Shown piece by piece: positions 25,452 through 33,135 of a stretch of 38,962 nt of DNA. This DNA comes from Pleurocapsaceae cyanobacterium CSU_1_1. Lineage in GTDB: Bacteria; Cyanobacteriota; Cyanobacteriia; Cyanobacteriales; Xenococcaceae. The DNA is taken from contig JAAUOU010000039.1 in NCBI GenBank assembly GCA_012034765.1, positions 1-38,962 of the forward strand, written 5' to 3'. Position 1 is the stretch's first letter; each line of letters starts with the position of its first letter. Position numbers and translations under genes: made by a program. Below the pieces are notes generated by a model. It saw only the letters and a list, made by a program, of their open reading frames with translations. It searched no databases and was not told where the DNA came from.

Positions 25452-25943
25452 ATGAGAAAAATTTTAGGTTTAATAACTATTACGTTTTTTACTACATCTC
25501 CTGCTTGGGCAGGAGATACCTTTGTTCGTAATGACACAGTTCACAGAACGAATCGCACAGAAACTTCATTAGAAATTGATACTGTAACCAACTCTAATAG
25601 AACCGAACATTACGATACTTATTCTGAGAAGATTTTTTTGGAAGGTAATTCAATAAAACAGACTAATCAACCTCAATCTTTATCAGTAAAAGATAATGAT
25701 TTTCAGCAAGAATTTGTTAATAATAATTCTGCATTGAAGTTGTCTAATGTTTATCTAAATGATGATAATTATACAGATGTTTATAACAATACCAATAGTT
25801 TTAATGGCTTGACTATTCATAGATCTGGTTCTTCACTGACTGGAACATTTGTAGAAGATACTACTACTAAAATAAAAGGTACTGTTTACAGTGTTACCAA
25901 TGAATCTTTTAGATCTCATGAAACTACCGCTGGAGTTCGTTGA
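25452..25943 (+). CDS. Small exported protein, VRN/AGVR family (member B)
   Basis: 163 residues. The signal peptide ends SPAWA, with mature start GDTFVRNDT. No cysteines; many Thr/Asn/Ser residues in alternating patterns (TETSLEIDTVTNSNRTE, VYNNTNSF). The C-terminal part reads SSLTGTFVEDTTTKIKGTVY and then HETTAGVR, aligning with SLLVGKFTETIHTKVGGHIN and HETSAGVR in member A. The middle is about 35 residues longer than in A. The conserved extreme C-terminus ending in arginine may be a sorting, assembly or protease signal; that is inference. A terminator 57 bases later closes the run. Function is unknown. Confidence 0.75.
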   Translation: MRKILGLITITFFTTSPAWAGDTFVRNDTVHRTNRTETSLEIDTVTNSNRTEHYDTYSEKIFLEGNSIKQTNQPQSLSVKDNDFQQEFVNNNSALKLSNVYLNDDNYTDVYNNTNSFNGLTIHRSGSSLTGTFVEDTTTKIKGTVYSVTNESFRSHETTAGVR

Positions 25944-25999
25944 TTGACATAATGTTTATGTTACAAAGTTACGAAAAATTATTAACTCTTATTGAGTTT

Positions 26000-26020
26000 G
26001 GGGGCAATGCTCCCTTTTTT
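26000..26020 (+). terminator. Intrinsic terminator after member B
   Basis: GGGGGC (26000-26005) pairs with GCTCCC (26009-26014) around AAT with one G-T pair, followed by six Ts (26015-26020). It ends the exported-protein run and separates it from the convergent rluD. Confidence 0.88.
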
Positions 26021-26069
26021 GTATTTAAAATATATTTAAAAAATTAAAAATTATTTCTGCAAAGGTAAT

Positions 26070-27002
26070 CTAATTGCGATTACGCAAGACTTGTAACAGC
26101 TTGGTAAACTCTTCAGGTAAAGGAGCGATCGCCGTAATCAATTCTTCGGAGAGCGGATGGACTAAAGATAGTTGTCTGGCATGTAGCGCTTGACCAGAAA
26201 GATTTACTTTCAATGAGCGATTTGCGCCGTAGGTGCTGTCTCCTACCAAAGGATGTCCGTGATGAGCGCAATGGACTCTAATTTGATGAGTTCGCCCAGT
26301 TTCCAGGAAAAATTGCATCAGGCTATAATTACCAATTCTTTCTAATGTTCGCCAGTGGGTAACGGCTGCTCTACCACCATGATCAAGAGGAATGACCGCC
26401 ATTTTTTGGCGATCGCCGTGATGACGACCAATCGGCAAATCAATTGTCCCAGCATCATCAGCAAAAGAACCGTAGATAATTCCCCAGTACTCTCTTTTAG
26501 CAGTTTTGGCTTTAATTTGCCCTTGCAGATGTTGATGAGCGCGATCGCTTTTGGCTACCACAATTGCGCCTGTCGTGTCCTTATCAATGCGGTGGACTAT
26601 TCCAGGACGTTCTACTCCACCGATCCCCGCTAAATCGCAATGATATAAAAGAGCGTGAACTAAAGTTCCTGTATAGTGTCCTGGCGCTGGATGAACCACC
26701 ATCCCCACAGGTTTATTGACAATAATTAGATACTCATCTTCGTAGAGAATATCTAGAGGAATGTTTTCGGGAGTGAGATTGAGTTTTTCAGGTTCGGGAA
26801 TAGTAATATTTAAACAGTCTCCTGAGGCTACTTGAGTTTTTTTGCTAAGGCAAACTTGGTTGTTAAGCTGCACGTGACCAGAATCAATCAGCTTTTGAAC
26901 GCGAGAACGAGAAATATTAGGTAGTTGTTTGGCAAGCCAACGGTCAAGACGTTCGCTGTTTTCGGTTGCCTGGAGGATAATTTCTTGAATGGTAATGGTA
27001 AT
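26070..27002 (-). CDS. rluD: RluD-family pseudouridine synthase, start codon abnormal
   Basis: About 310 residues if the S4 domain is included. The S4 RNA-binding domain (RLDRWLAKQLPNISRSRVQKL) is in frame upstream of the first ordinary start (GTG at 26873), which lies inside it. No ATG, GTG or TTG occurs between that domain and the upstream stop. ATT codons at 27002, 26996 and 26990 stand where initiation is expected. The catalytic domain has ILYEDEYLIIVNKPVGMVVH, GIVHRIDKDTTGAIVVAKS with the catalytic Asp, and ETGRTHQIRVH. It converts specific uridines in 23S rRNA. A GTG start would lose most of S4. The left end converges with the exported-protein run. Confidence 0.85.
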   Translation of the reverse strand: MTITIQEIILQATENSERLDRWLAKQLPNISRSRVQKLIDSGHVQLNNQVCLSKKTQVASGDCLNITIPEPEKLNLTPENIPLDILYEDEYLIIVNKPVGMVVHPAPGHYTGTLVHALLYHCDLAGIGGVERPGIVHRIDKDTTGAIVVAKSDRAHQHLQGQIKAKTAKREYWGIIYGSFADDAGTIDLPIGRHHGDRQKMAVIPLDHGGRAAVTHWRTLERIGNYSLMQFFLETGRTHQIRVHCAHHGHPLVGDSTYGANRSLKVNLSGQALHARQLSLVHPLSEELITAIAPLPEEFTKLLQVLRNRN

Positions 27003-27164
27003 AAATTTAGTTGACGGTGAGAGCTTACTGGGATCTTTAAGCAGGGCTAAATTAATTCTAAACAGTTTTGGTGGCAGTTTTCGCTATGATTTAGATTAAG
27101 TAGGTTTAACGCAAACTAAAAATTACTATTAGTCCATTATTGTTAGAAAGATAGATAAATTTTG

Positions 27165-27842
27165 ATGACTGGCATTACTCAATCTGCATATAGCGATCGC
27201 CAAATTAAGGCTTGGTTCAGAGGCTTATACACCATCGCTTTAGCAGATGGACATTATGATCCCGAAGAACAAGAACTAATTGGTCAATTAACTCAAGATT
27301 TAGTTGATATCAATGCGGTAGATCGTCTGCAAACCATAACTCCCGAAGAACTAGCAGAAAAACTAGGCAAAGAACCTGATACAGCAGAAAATTTTCTGCG
27401 TACAGCGGTTTTAGTCGCCGTGGCTGACGGGATTTATTCAACACCTGAATACGAACTGCTGCATCAATTTAGTGATGCTTTAGATATTGAAGTAGAAGCT
27501 TTAAAATCTCTAGAGTACAATCTTTATCGACCAGAGACATCCACTTCGACATTGACTCCACCCCAGAAACCCAAATCATGTGTGGACGTACTTCATCCTG
27601 TCAAAGATTGGCTTGAAGGAATGGAAATTAAAGATCCTCGATTAGCGAAGTTTGTTTGTAAAGTAATTCCACCTCAGTGTCCTTTTGAACGAGACATAAA
27701 TTTGTTTGGACGCAAAGTTGCCCATATTCCACCTCTGTGTAAACTAAATCCTCTCTACGAGCAGTTTACGATGCTGCGTTTTCGTTCCTTGTCATATCTG
27801 GCTGACGAGTGTGGGGAAGATGTGACTAAGTATGTTCAATAG
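27165..27842 (+). CDS. TerB-like protein with Mo-dependent nitrogenase C-terminal domain
   Basis: 225 residues from ATG 27165. The N-terminal half is a TerB-like helical domain: AWFRGLYTIALADGHYDPEE and, in its second half, TAVLVAVADGIYSTPEYELL, with the repeated A-D-G motifs. The C-terminal half (from about 145) is the Mo-nitrogenase C-terminus family: DWLEGMEIKDPRLAKFVCKV, then PPQCPFERDI and HIPPLCKLNPLYEQ, then LRFRSLSYLADECGEDVT. The name comes from fusion to nitrogenase proteins; stand-alone versions are common in cyanobacteria, including non-fixers. Function is unknown. obg follows after 49 bases on the same strand. Confidence 0.85.
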   Translation: MTGITQSAYSDRQIKAWFRGLYTIALADGHYDPEEQELIGQLTQDLVDINAVDRLQTITPEELAEKLGKEPDTAENFLRTAVLVAVADGIYSTPEYELLHQFSDALDIEVEALKSLEYNLYRPETSTSTLTPPQKPKSCVDVLHPVKDWLEGMEIKDPRLAKFVCKVIPPQCPFERDINLFGRKVAHIPPLCKLNPLYEQFTMLRFRSLSYLADECGEDVTKYVQ

Positions 27843-27891
27843 CGATGAGCTTTTAAATTCCCGTAAATAATCAATTATTTGAGCATAATCA

Positions 27892-28902
27892 ATGCAGTTT
27901 ATCGATTTAGCAGAAGTAGAAGTAATCGCTGGTAAGGGTGGTGACGGGATGGTGGCATTCCGTCGAGAAAAATATGTTCCCGCAGGAGGACCTGCGGGGG
28001 GCAACGGTGGTTGGGGTGGTTCAGTAATTTTAGTAGCCTCCAATCGTCTCCAGACGCTGCTGGATTTTCGCTATGCTCGCATCTTTAAAGCAGAAGACGG
28101 CAAAAAAGGTGGACCGAATAACTGTACGGGAGCTAAGGGAAGCGATCGCCTAATTGAAATTCCCTGTGGTACTCTCATCACTGATGCGGATACGGGAGAA
28201 TATATTGGTGATTTGACTGTAGATGGCGAGACTCTGTGTGTTGCTGCGGGAGGCAAAGGCGGTTTGGGAAACAAGCACTTTTTGAGCAATAGTAATCGCG
28301 CTCCAGAATATGCCCTGCCTGGTTTAGAAGGAGAAATTAGACGCTTGCGCCTAGAGCTGAAGTTAATTGCCGAAGTGGGCATTATCGGCTTACCCAATGC
28401 GGGAAAATCAACGCTTATATCTTCTTTGTCTTCTGCTAAACCCAAGGTGGCAGACTATCCTTTCACAACCCTAGTACCTAATTTAGGAGTGGTGCGTAAA
28501 CCCACAGGAGACGGGACAGTATTTGCCGACATTCCTGGCTTAATTTCTGGCGCATCTGAAGGAGTTGGTTTAGGTCATGACTTTTTACGTCATATCGAAC
28601 GAACTCGTGTTTTGCTGCATCTAATCGACGCGACAGCAGACAATCCTCTTACTGACTATCAAACTATCCAACAGGAATTAACAGCCTACGGACATGGTTT
28701 ACCCGAACGACCACAAATTATTGCTTTTAACAAGATTGACGCGGTAGATGATGAAACTCTAGAACTTATTACCTCTGAACTAAAAGAATTGACCTCTGTA
28801 CCTATCTTTCATGTTTCCGCAGTGACTCGTGCAGGCTTAGATAATCTAACTTCTAAGGTTTGGGCAATTTTAGATGCCGAGGCAGCATCAGTGTTAATTT
28901 AA
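27892..28902 (+). CDS. obg: Ribosome-assembly GTPase Obg/CgtA
   Basis: 336 residues. The N-terminal Obg fold (1-158) is glycine-rich: VIAGKGGDGMVAFRREKYVP, GGPAGGNGGWGGSV and GGKGGLGNKHFL. The GTPase domain has G1 GLPNAGKST, the DYPFTT switch I, G3 DIPGL, G4 NKID and G5-type SAV. It acts in 50S subunit maturation and stress signalling. There is no separate C-terminal OCT domain, as is usual in cyanobacteria. The start is ATG 27892. It may be cotranscribed with the preceding TerB-like gene. Confidence 0.97.
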   Translation: MQFIDLAEVEVIAGKGGDGMVAFRREKYVPAGGPAGGNGGWGGSVILVASNRLQTLLDFRYARIFKAEDGKKGGPNNCTGAKGSDRLIEIPCGTLITDADTGEYIGDLTVDGETLCVAAGGKGGLGNKHFLSNSNRAPEYALPGLEGEIRRLRLELKLIAEVGIIGLPNAGKSTLISSLSSAKPKVADYPFTTLVPNLGVVRKPTGDGTVFADIPGLISGASEGVGLGHDFLRHIERTRVLLHLIDATADNPLTDYQTIQQELTAYGHGLPERPQIIAFNKIDAVDDETLELITSELKELTSVPIFHVSAVTRAGLDNLTSKVWAILDAEAASVLI

Positions 28903-28949
28903 TTTAATTTAAATTTTTCTAATAGCTTTTTTAACTTTTTCAATAACAC

Positions 28950-28973
28950 TCACTTGCTCGATTTGCCAAGTGA
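28950..28973. other. Hairpin between obg and rpsO
   Basis: TCACTTG (28950-28956) and CAAGTGA (28967-28973) form a perfect 7-base stem 48 bases after the obg stop. There is no T-run, so its role is open. A TATAAT at 29039-29044, 46 bases before rpsO, is a possible -10 box, but no fitting -35 box was found. Confidence 0.35.
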
Positions 28974-29089
28974 TAACTATAGTCCCAATTACACCATCAG
29001 TTTTTATTTGGGCAAAAGATTCAAAAAATCGATGATAATATAATAGTTTGCAGTTTAAATATATCAAGACAATCAAATCTAGACTAACT

Positions 29090-29359
29090 ATGACTCTGAC
29101 TCAACAGCGCAAGCAAGAATTAATGGCAGAATACCAAGTTCACGAAACCGATACTGGTTCTGCTGATCTGCAAATTGCCGTCCTTACCGAAAGAATTAAT
29201 CAGCTAACTTCTCACCTCAAAGCCAACAAGAAAGATCATTCTTCCAGAAGAGGTCTATTAAAAATGATTGGTCGTCGTAAAGGACTTTTAGCCTACATCC
29301 AAAAGCAAGATTACGAACGCTACCAAAAATTGATTGCTCGTCTTGGCATTCGCCGTTAA
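29090..29359 (+). CDS. rpsO: 30S ribosomal protein S15
   Basis: 89 residues, the exact family length, from ATG 29090; an upstream in-frame TTG at 29048 gives an extension unlike S15 and is rejected. Landmarks are [40 protein letters not shown] and [16 protein letters not shown]15 binds 16S rRNA helices 20-22 early in 30S assembly. The PAM68 gene follows after 12 bases, so they form an operon. In other bacteria S15 represses its own mRNA; a matching structure was not identified here. Confidence 0.98.
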   Translation: MTLTQQRKQELMAEYQVHETDTGSADLQIAVLTERINQLTSHLKANKKDHSSRRGLLKMIGRRKGLLAYIQKQDYERYQKLIARLGIRR

Positions 29360-29371
29360 CTATTAGACATT

Positions 29372-29842
29372 ATGCCAGCAGATTCTAAACGGGGTCGCTT
29401 ACCATTTGAACCCCGTAACAATAATAAAAAAGAAAAGCCCGAAAAAACTGCTACCGCGACAACCGTAAAGCAGAAGCGTCAAGCTACTTCAAGAAATTCT
29501 CGACCTAACTCTAACCTCTCAGCAATTCCTGATGTTGTGAGTAAGCGTATGGGACGGCGTATGGCAATATTCTGCGGTATTCCTTCAGCCTTGGGAATGT
29601 TGTCATTATTAGTTTTTTATTGGCTTAAAGCAAATGAAGTTGTCGAACTTCCGCCCTATGCTGCTTTTGCTGTTTCCTTTGGCTTTTTAGGTTTAGGAGT
29701 CTTGGGCTTAAGCTATGGTCTGTTTTCCGCCTCCTGGGATGAGGAAAGGCGTGGTAGTGCCTTTGGAGGTGACGAATTTAAACTTAACCTGGGCAGAACC
29801 AGAGACGCTTGGAAAGCCTCGAAAAATGTGAAGGCTGATTGA
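29372..29842 (+). CDS. PAM68-family photosystem II assembly protein (DUF3464)
   Basis: 156 residues. A basic, disordered N-terminus (MPADSKRGRLPFEPR and a Lys/Thr/Arg-rich stretch) is followed by IPDVVSKRMGRRMAIFCGIPSALGM and two membrane helices (about 68-88 and 98-119). The acidic/basic tail has SASWDEERRGSAFGGDEF. The arrangement is that of PAM68, an early photosystem II assembly factor of cyanobacteria and chloroplasts in the thylakoid or plasma membrane. Its position right after rpsO probably couples its expression to ribosome synthesis. Confidence 0.88.
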   Translation: MPADSKRGRLPFEPRNNNKKEKPEKTATATTVKQKRQATSRNSRPNSNLSAIPDVVSKRMGRRMAIFCGIPSALGMLSLLVFYWLKANEVVELPPYAAFAVSFGFLGLGVLGLSYGLFSASWDEERRGSAFGGDEFKLNLGRTRDAWKASKNVKAD

Positions 29843-29875
29843 TGTTTGGAATTGACTTGGGGTAAAGATTAGGCA

Positions 29876-29908
29876 TTAATAGCTGGTTAAAAATTAATCA
29901 GCTATTAA
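29876..29908. terminator. Stem-loop between convergent genes
   Basis: TTAATAGCTG and CAGCTATTAA pair perfectly, extended by three inner pairs (one G-T), around an AAAAATT loop. It lies 34 bases after PAM68 and 26 bases after the end of the minus-strand ORF, and being symmetrical may serve both. No long T-run follows on either strand. Confidence 0.5.
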
Positions 29909-29933
29909 ATACTCATTTGTGATTCAAATAGCT

Positions 29934-30161
29934 CTAGTTTGAGTTGCCTAGATATTGAGGATTCAAAAGCGTTTCTTCTACTTTGCAGTTTTGGTTTTTT
30001 AGAAAATAAGCCATAGCTGTTGGACGAGAAGACACAATTTTATTTAAGCGATCGCTAATATGCCAAGAGGCGCAATTGCTCAGATGTAATTGAATTTCAT
30101 CAGGATAGTTAGTTAAGTTGTATTTTTGTCGGAATGCCCAGGTAAAGTATCCCCAAACCAC
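29934..30161 (-). CDS. Small hypothetical protein overlapping the end of nblA
   Basis: 75 residues from ATG 30161, whose first 49 bases overlap the nblA C-terminus in another frame. The non-overlapping part reads YPDEIQLHLSNCASWHISDR, then RPTAMAYFLKNQNCKVEETL, with two cysteines, mixed codon use and a HIP1 site in frame, which looks more like coding than chance. No family is recognised. Translation would be coupled to nblA. It could also be a chance frame; comparison with related genomes would decide. Confidence 0.4.
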   Translation of the reverse strand: MVWGYFTWAFRQKYNLTNYPDEIQLHLSNCASWHISDRLNKIVSSRPTAMAYFLKNQNCKVEETLLNPQYLGNSN

Positions 30162-30325
30162 ACTTTAGCCAACAGGGTTTTATAGTGAGTCTCCTTAATC
30201 ATCATCTGTTCATAAAGGTAAATCAGATATTCCAGGGCTTGTTCACGAGTCATGTTCTCAACACCGTCGGCAAAAGAACGGAGATGAAATTCTTGTTCCA
30301 AAGACAATTTGATTGGTTCGTTCAC
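30113..30325 (-). CDS. nblA: NblA phycobilisome degradation adaptor (copy 2)
   Basis: 70 residues. NEPIKLSLEQEFHLRSFADG is the typical start of Nostoc-type NblA, followed by VENMTREQALEYLIYLYEQMMIKETHYKTLL and a short polar tail. This copy is clearly different from the one at 16547-16714 (different turn and C-terminus), so the two are old paralogues that may form hetero-oligomers. The start is GTG 30325 with AAGGAA about 12 bases upstream, which suggests modest translation. A 75-codon ORF overlaps its end. Confidence 0.93.
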   Translation of the reverse strand: MNEPIKLSLEQEFHLRSFADGVENMTREQALEYLIYLYEQMMIKETHYKTLLAKVWFGDTLPGHSDKNTT

Positions 30326-30409
30326 TTATTTATTTTCCTTACGTAGTTTTGCTAAATCTATACGTATGACTGCAAAAAAATAAGCGTTCTTTTATAGCTA
30401 TTAAATTTG

Positions 30410-33016
30410 TTAAAGCCAATTGCCCAACAGCACATAAGAAGCCCAATAAAACGGGTGTTTATACCAGCGATTGTGTAATAGCTTTAGTTGAGCTTGTCGT
30501 ACTGCTTCAGCTTTAGGTAGTTGAGCTAATAATTCCTGATAAAAACTACTCATAAGTTTAGCAGTAGCTTGGTCATTAACTGACCAGAGAGTAGCCAAAG
30601 TGCTTTTTGCTCCTGCCCTAACTGCCATTCCTGCCATTCCTAATGCTGCTCGATTATCCCCCGCTGCTGTTTCACAGGCGCTTAAAACTAGTAGCTCGAT
30701 CGCCTTGGTTAAATCACCATTCCTACCCTTGAGGATGCTGTCTAACTCGTTGATGTTAATACGCTCATCCCAAGCCAGGAGAAAAGTATCTTCTAGGGAA
30801 GAACTAAACTGTCCGTGGGTAGCAATATGGACGAGAGGATAATCTGAGTATTGAATTTCTTGTTTTAGGGCTTCACTAGTAAAGTCTTGATTGACTAGAA
30901 CTCGACTATCAATTCGCGATGCAATCTCCTTAAGCTCTGAGGTGACATATTCTAATCCCGCAAAACCATCAACTTTCTCGGTCAAACCCGCAATTAGAGT
31001 TTTGAGCTTTACTTGTGTTAAGGAACGAGGATTAAGTAACTGTAGTCCTGGAGTCAGGGCAATGCTATAGTCTTCAATCAAATAATGTTGACCGTCAAAC
31101 ATGGCGCTAAAAGGAATGTTGGCAAATGCACCATCGGGAACAATGACTAAAGTTTTGATCGCATTTTTGCTCAAACCATCAACAGCAGGACGAATTACTA
31201 AGTCGTATAGTTTTTGTGCTGAACGATAGAAATCACGCCGACTACGAATTACTATATGGTGACGAAACTGTTTAATAACTTGCTCAAGCTGTGCTTGCGA
31301 GATTTTATGACTGTAGTGTTGGAGGGGCTGATTTGGTAAGCTGAGAATAACTTCTAGGCGATCGCTTAAAATAATGGGATAAATTACTGCTGCTTGGGGA
31401 TCTAAGCGATCGATATCAATTTCTTGAGCATCTAAACAGGCTTCGCGAAAAAAGTGATTCAGTTCCGCAAGCTGGAGAGATTCCATCACTTCTCTTGCTT
31501 TTTCTAGACTTGACTGAGCAATACTTTCTCCTGCATCACTTTCCAGTAATAAGCTAACTAGCCCTCGATAAACAGGTTCGACACTATCGCGAAAAGAGTA
31601 CTGTACATCAGGGTTGATCGCGACTAAATCTCGACTTAAAGACTGGAGTAACTCTACTGCTTGAGTATAATTAGCGATCGCTTGAGTTGACTCGCCCAAA
31701 GCCTGATTAATTCTGCCTAACTGCCATTGCCAGAGATAGCTTACTTCGGGCGCATTAATACCTTGAGCGAGAATGAGAGCTTCTTGAGTATACTGTTGGG
31801 CGTTCTCCCAATCTTTTAATTTTTCTCTAATTTGTCCTCGTAATCCTAAACTATAAGACTGAGCCTGGGGATAGGCGATCGTCTTAGCTTGCTCGATTGT
31901 TGCTGCTAAAAATTGCTCAATATCTGCTATATGACTCTGCTTCAGCCCCCATTTGTGAGTTACTTTAACCAGTTCAAGCCAACTATGAGCAAAATTGAGG
32001 CGACGGTCAATATTAGTTCGATTAACAGGTAATCTAGCCAACTCTGCCTTAATTTGAGTAACTAAAGCCCAATCTTGCTGCCAAGGAAGGGGGGGGGCGC
32101 TTGAGCTAGTATTTAATTGAGCAAGATAAATCTGGAGGGGTAGATCAGTTTGCCAGCAATTATCTTGCTGCTGACAAGTTGCTAATCCTTGCTGATAAAA
32201 TTTTAAAGCTTGATCGGGCTGATGGGTTTTGTAGGTATTACCCAGTAATAGTAAAATTTTGCTCTGTTCGTCCGCAGAATCTAAACGAGTGGCAATAGTT
32301 AAGCTCGATCTTAAAACTTCTTGCGATCGCTTGACCTCTCCTACTAATCGCAGGATATCGCCATAGCTTCTTAATCCTGCTACCTTAAGCTCAGAGTCAG
32401 ACTGTTGTTTTAAAACGTCTGATACCTCGGTTAGACTGTTTAAGGCGCGTCGATATAATCCTAATTGTTTAAAAGCACTTGCCTGATTAATTGAAGTGCG
32501 AATTACACCTGATTCATCTCCTACCTGCTGATAACTTACCTGAGCTTGTTGCCAAGTTGCGATCGCTTGTTCTGCTTCTCCCTGATTTAGCTGTAAAATG
32601 CCTTGATTGTTTAATACCTGCGCTACCGCACGAACTTTTTTAGTTTCACTTAGCTTAGGGTCATTGCGCAGTAACTTTAAACTTGCGTTAATATTTGCAG
32701 TTGCCTGTGACCAATTACTCAACTGGCTTTGAGCTAGCGCTAAATTGCTCATCACCCTGGCACGACCTAAAGAATCTTTTGGGTCATATATTTCTATTGC
32801 CTGCTGCCACAAATCTACTGCCTGTTGAAATTGAGAGATTGAATAAAAATGTTTTCCCTGAGTCTCAAGTTGGGCAGCACTTTTAGTTGCTACTATCTGT
32901 TGCTCGGTGGGGACTGTAGCAAAAACCGCAGCCAGTTTATTAGGCAAGAAACTCATCGACAACCCGATTATTACCACAAACAGCAACAAGTAACTTCGAC
33001 GAAGTTTAAAAGGCAT
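30410..33016 (-). CDS. TPR-repeat CHAT-domain (caspase-like) protein
   Basis: 868 residues from ATG 33016, chosen over a TTG or upstream start because a membrane/signal segment (SYLLLFVVIIGLSMSFLP) follows at once. TPR-like helical pairs fill about residues 40-500, for example QFQQAVDLWQQAIEIY and AIANYTQAVELLQSL. The C-terminal CHAT domain has the catalytic pair H734 in VHIATHGQF and C781 in VLSACETAAG, then MAVRAGAKSTLATLWSVND and the ending HPFYWASYVLLGNWL. CHAT proteases of this type cleave partners after activation through the TPR part; the partner is unknown. Nine Gs at 32089-32097 (Cs in the coding strand, near residue 307) form a slippery run. Confidence 0.92.
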   Translation of the reverse strand: MPFKLRRSYLLLFVVIIGLSMSFLPNKLAAVFATVPTEQQIVATKSAAQLETQGKHFYSISQFQQAVDLWQQAIEIYDPKDSLGRARVMSNLALAQSQLSNWSQATANINASLKLLRNDPKLSETKKVRAVAQVLNNQGILQLNQGEAEQAIATWQQAQVSYQQVGDESGVIRTSINQASAFKQLGLYRRALNSLTEVSDVLKQQSDSELKVAGLRSYGDILRLVGEVKRSQEVLRSSLTIATRLDSADEQSKILLLLGNTYKTHQPDQALKFYQQGLATCQQQDNCWQTDLPLQIYLAQLNTSSSAPPLPWQQDWALVTQIKAELARLPVNRTNIDRRLNFAHSWLELVKVTHKWGLKQSHIADIEQFLAATIEQAKTIAYPQAQSYSLGLRGQIREKLKDWENAQQYTQEALILAQGINAPEVSYLWQWQLGRINQALGESTQAIANYTQAVELLQSLSRDLVAINPDVQYSFRDSVEPVYRGLVSLLLESDAGESIAQSSLEKAREVMESLQLAELNHFFREACLDAQEIDIDRLDPQAAVIYPIILSDRLEVILSLPNQPLQHYSHKISQAQLEQVIKQFRHHIVIRSRRDFYRSAQKLYDLVIRPAVDGLSKNAIKTLVIVPDGAFANIPFSAMFDGQHYLIEDYSIALTPGLQLLNPRSLTQVKLKTLIAGLTEKVDGFAGLEYVTSELKEIASRIDSRVLVNQDFTSEALKQEIQYSDYPLVHIATHGQFSSSLEDTFLLAWDERININELDSILKGRNGDLTKAIELLVLSACETAAGDNRAALGMAGMAVRAGAKSTLATLWSVNDQATAKLMSSFYQELLAQLPKAEAVRQAQLKLLHNRWYKHPFYWASYVLLGNWL

Positions 33017-33135
33017 AGAAACATCAACTAAAAATTTATAATTACTGATAGAATGCCCACTTTCTAATTTGTATATCAAGTTTGCTAACTATCAGCAGTC
33101 AATAGTCAATGATTTGATTGAAAAAATAGACCATT

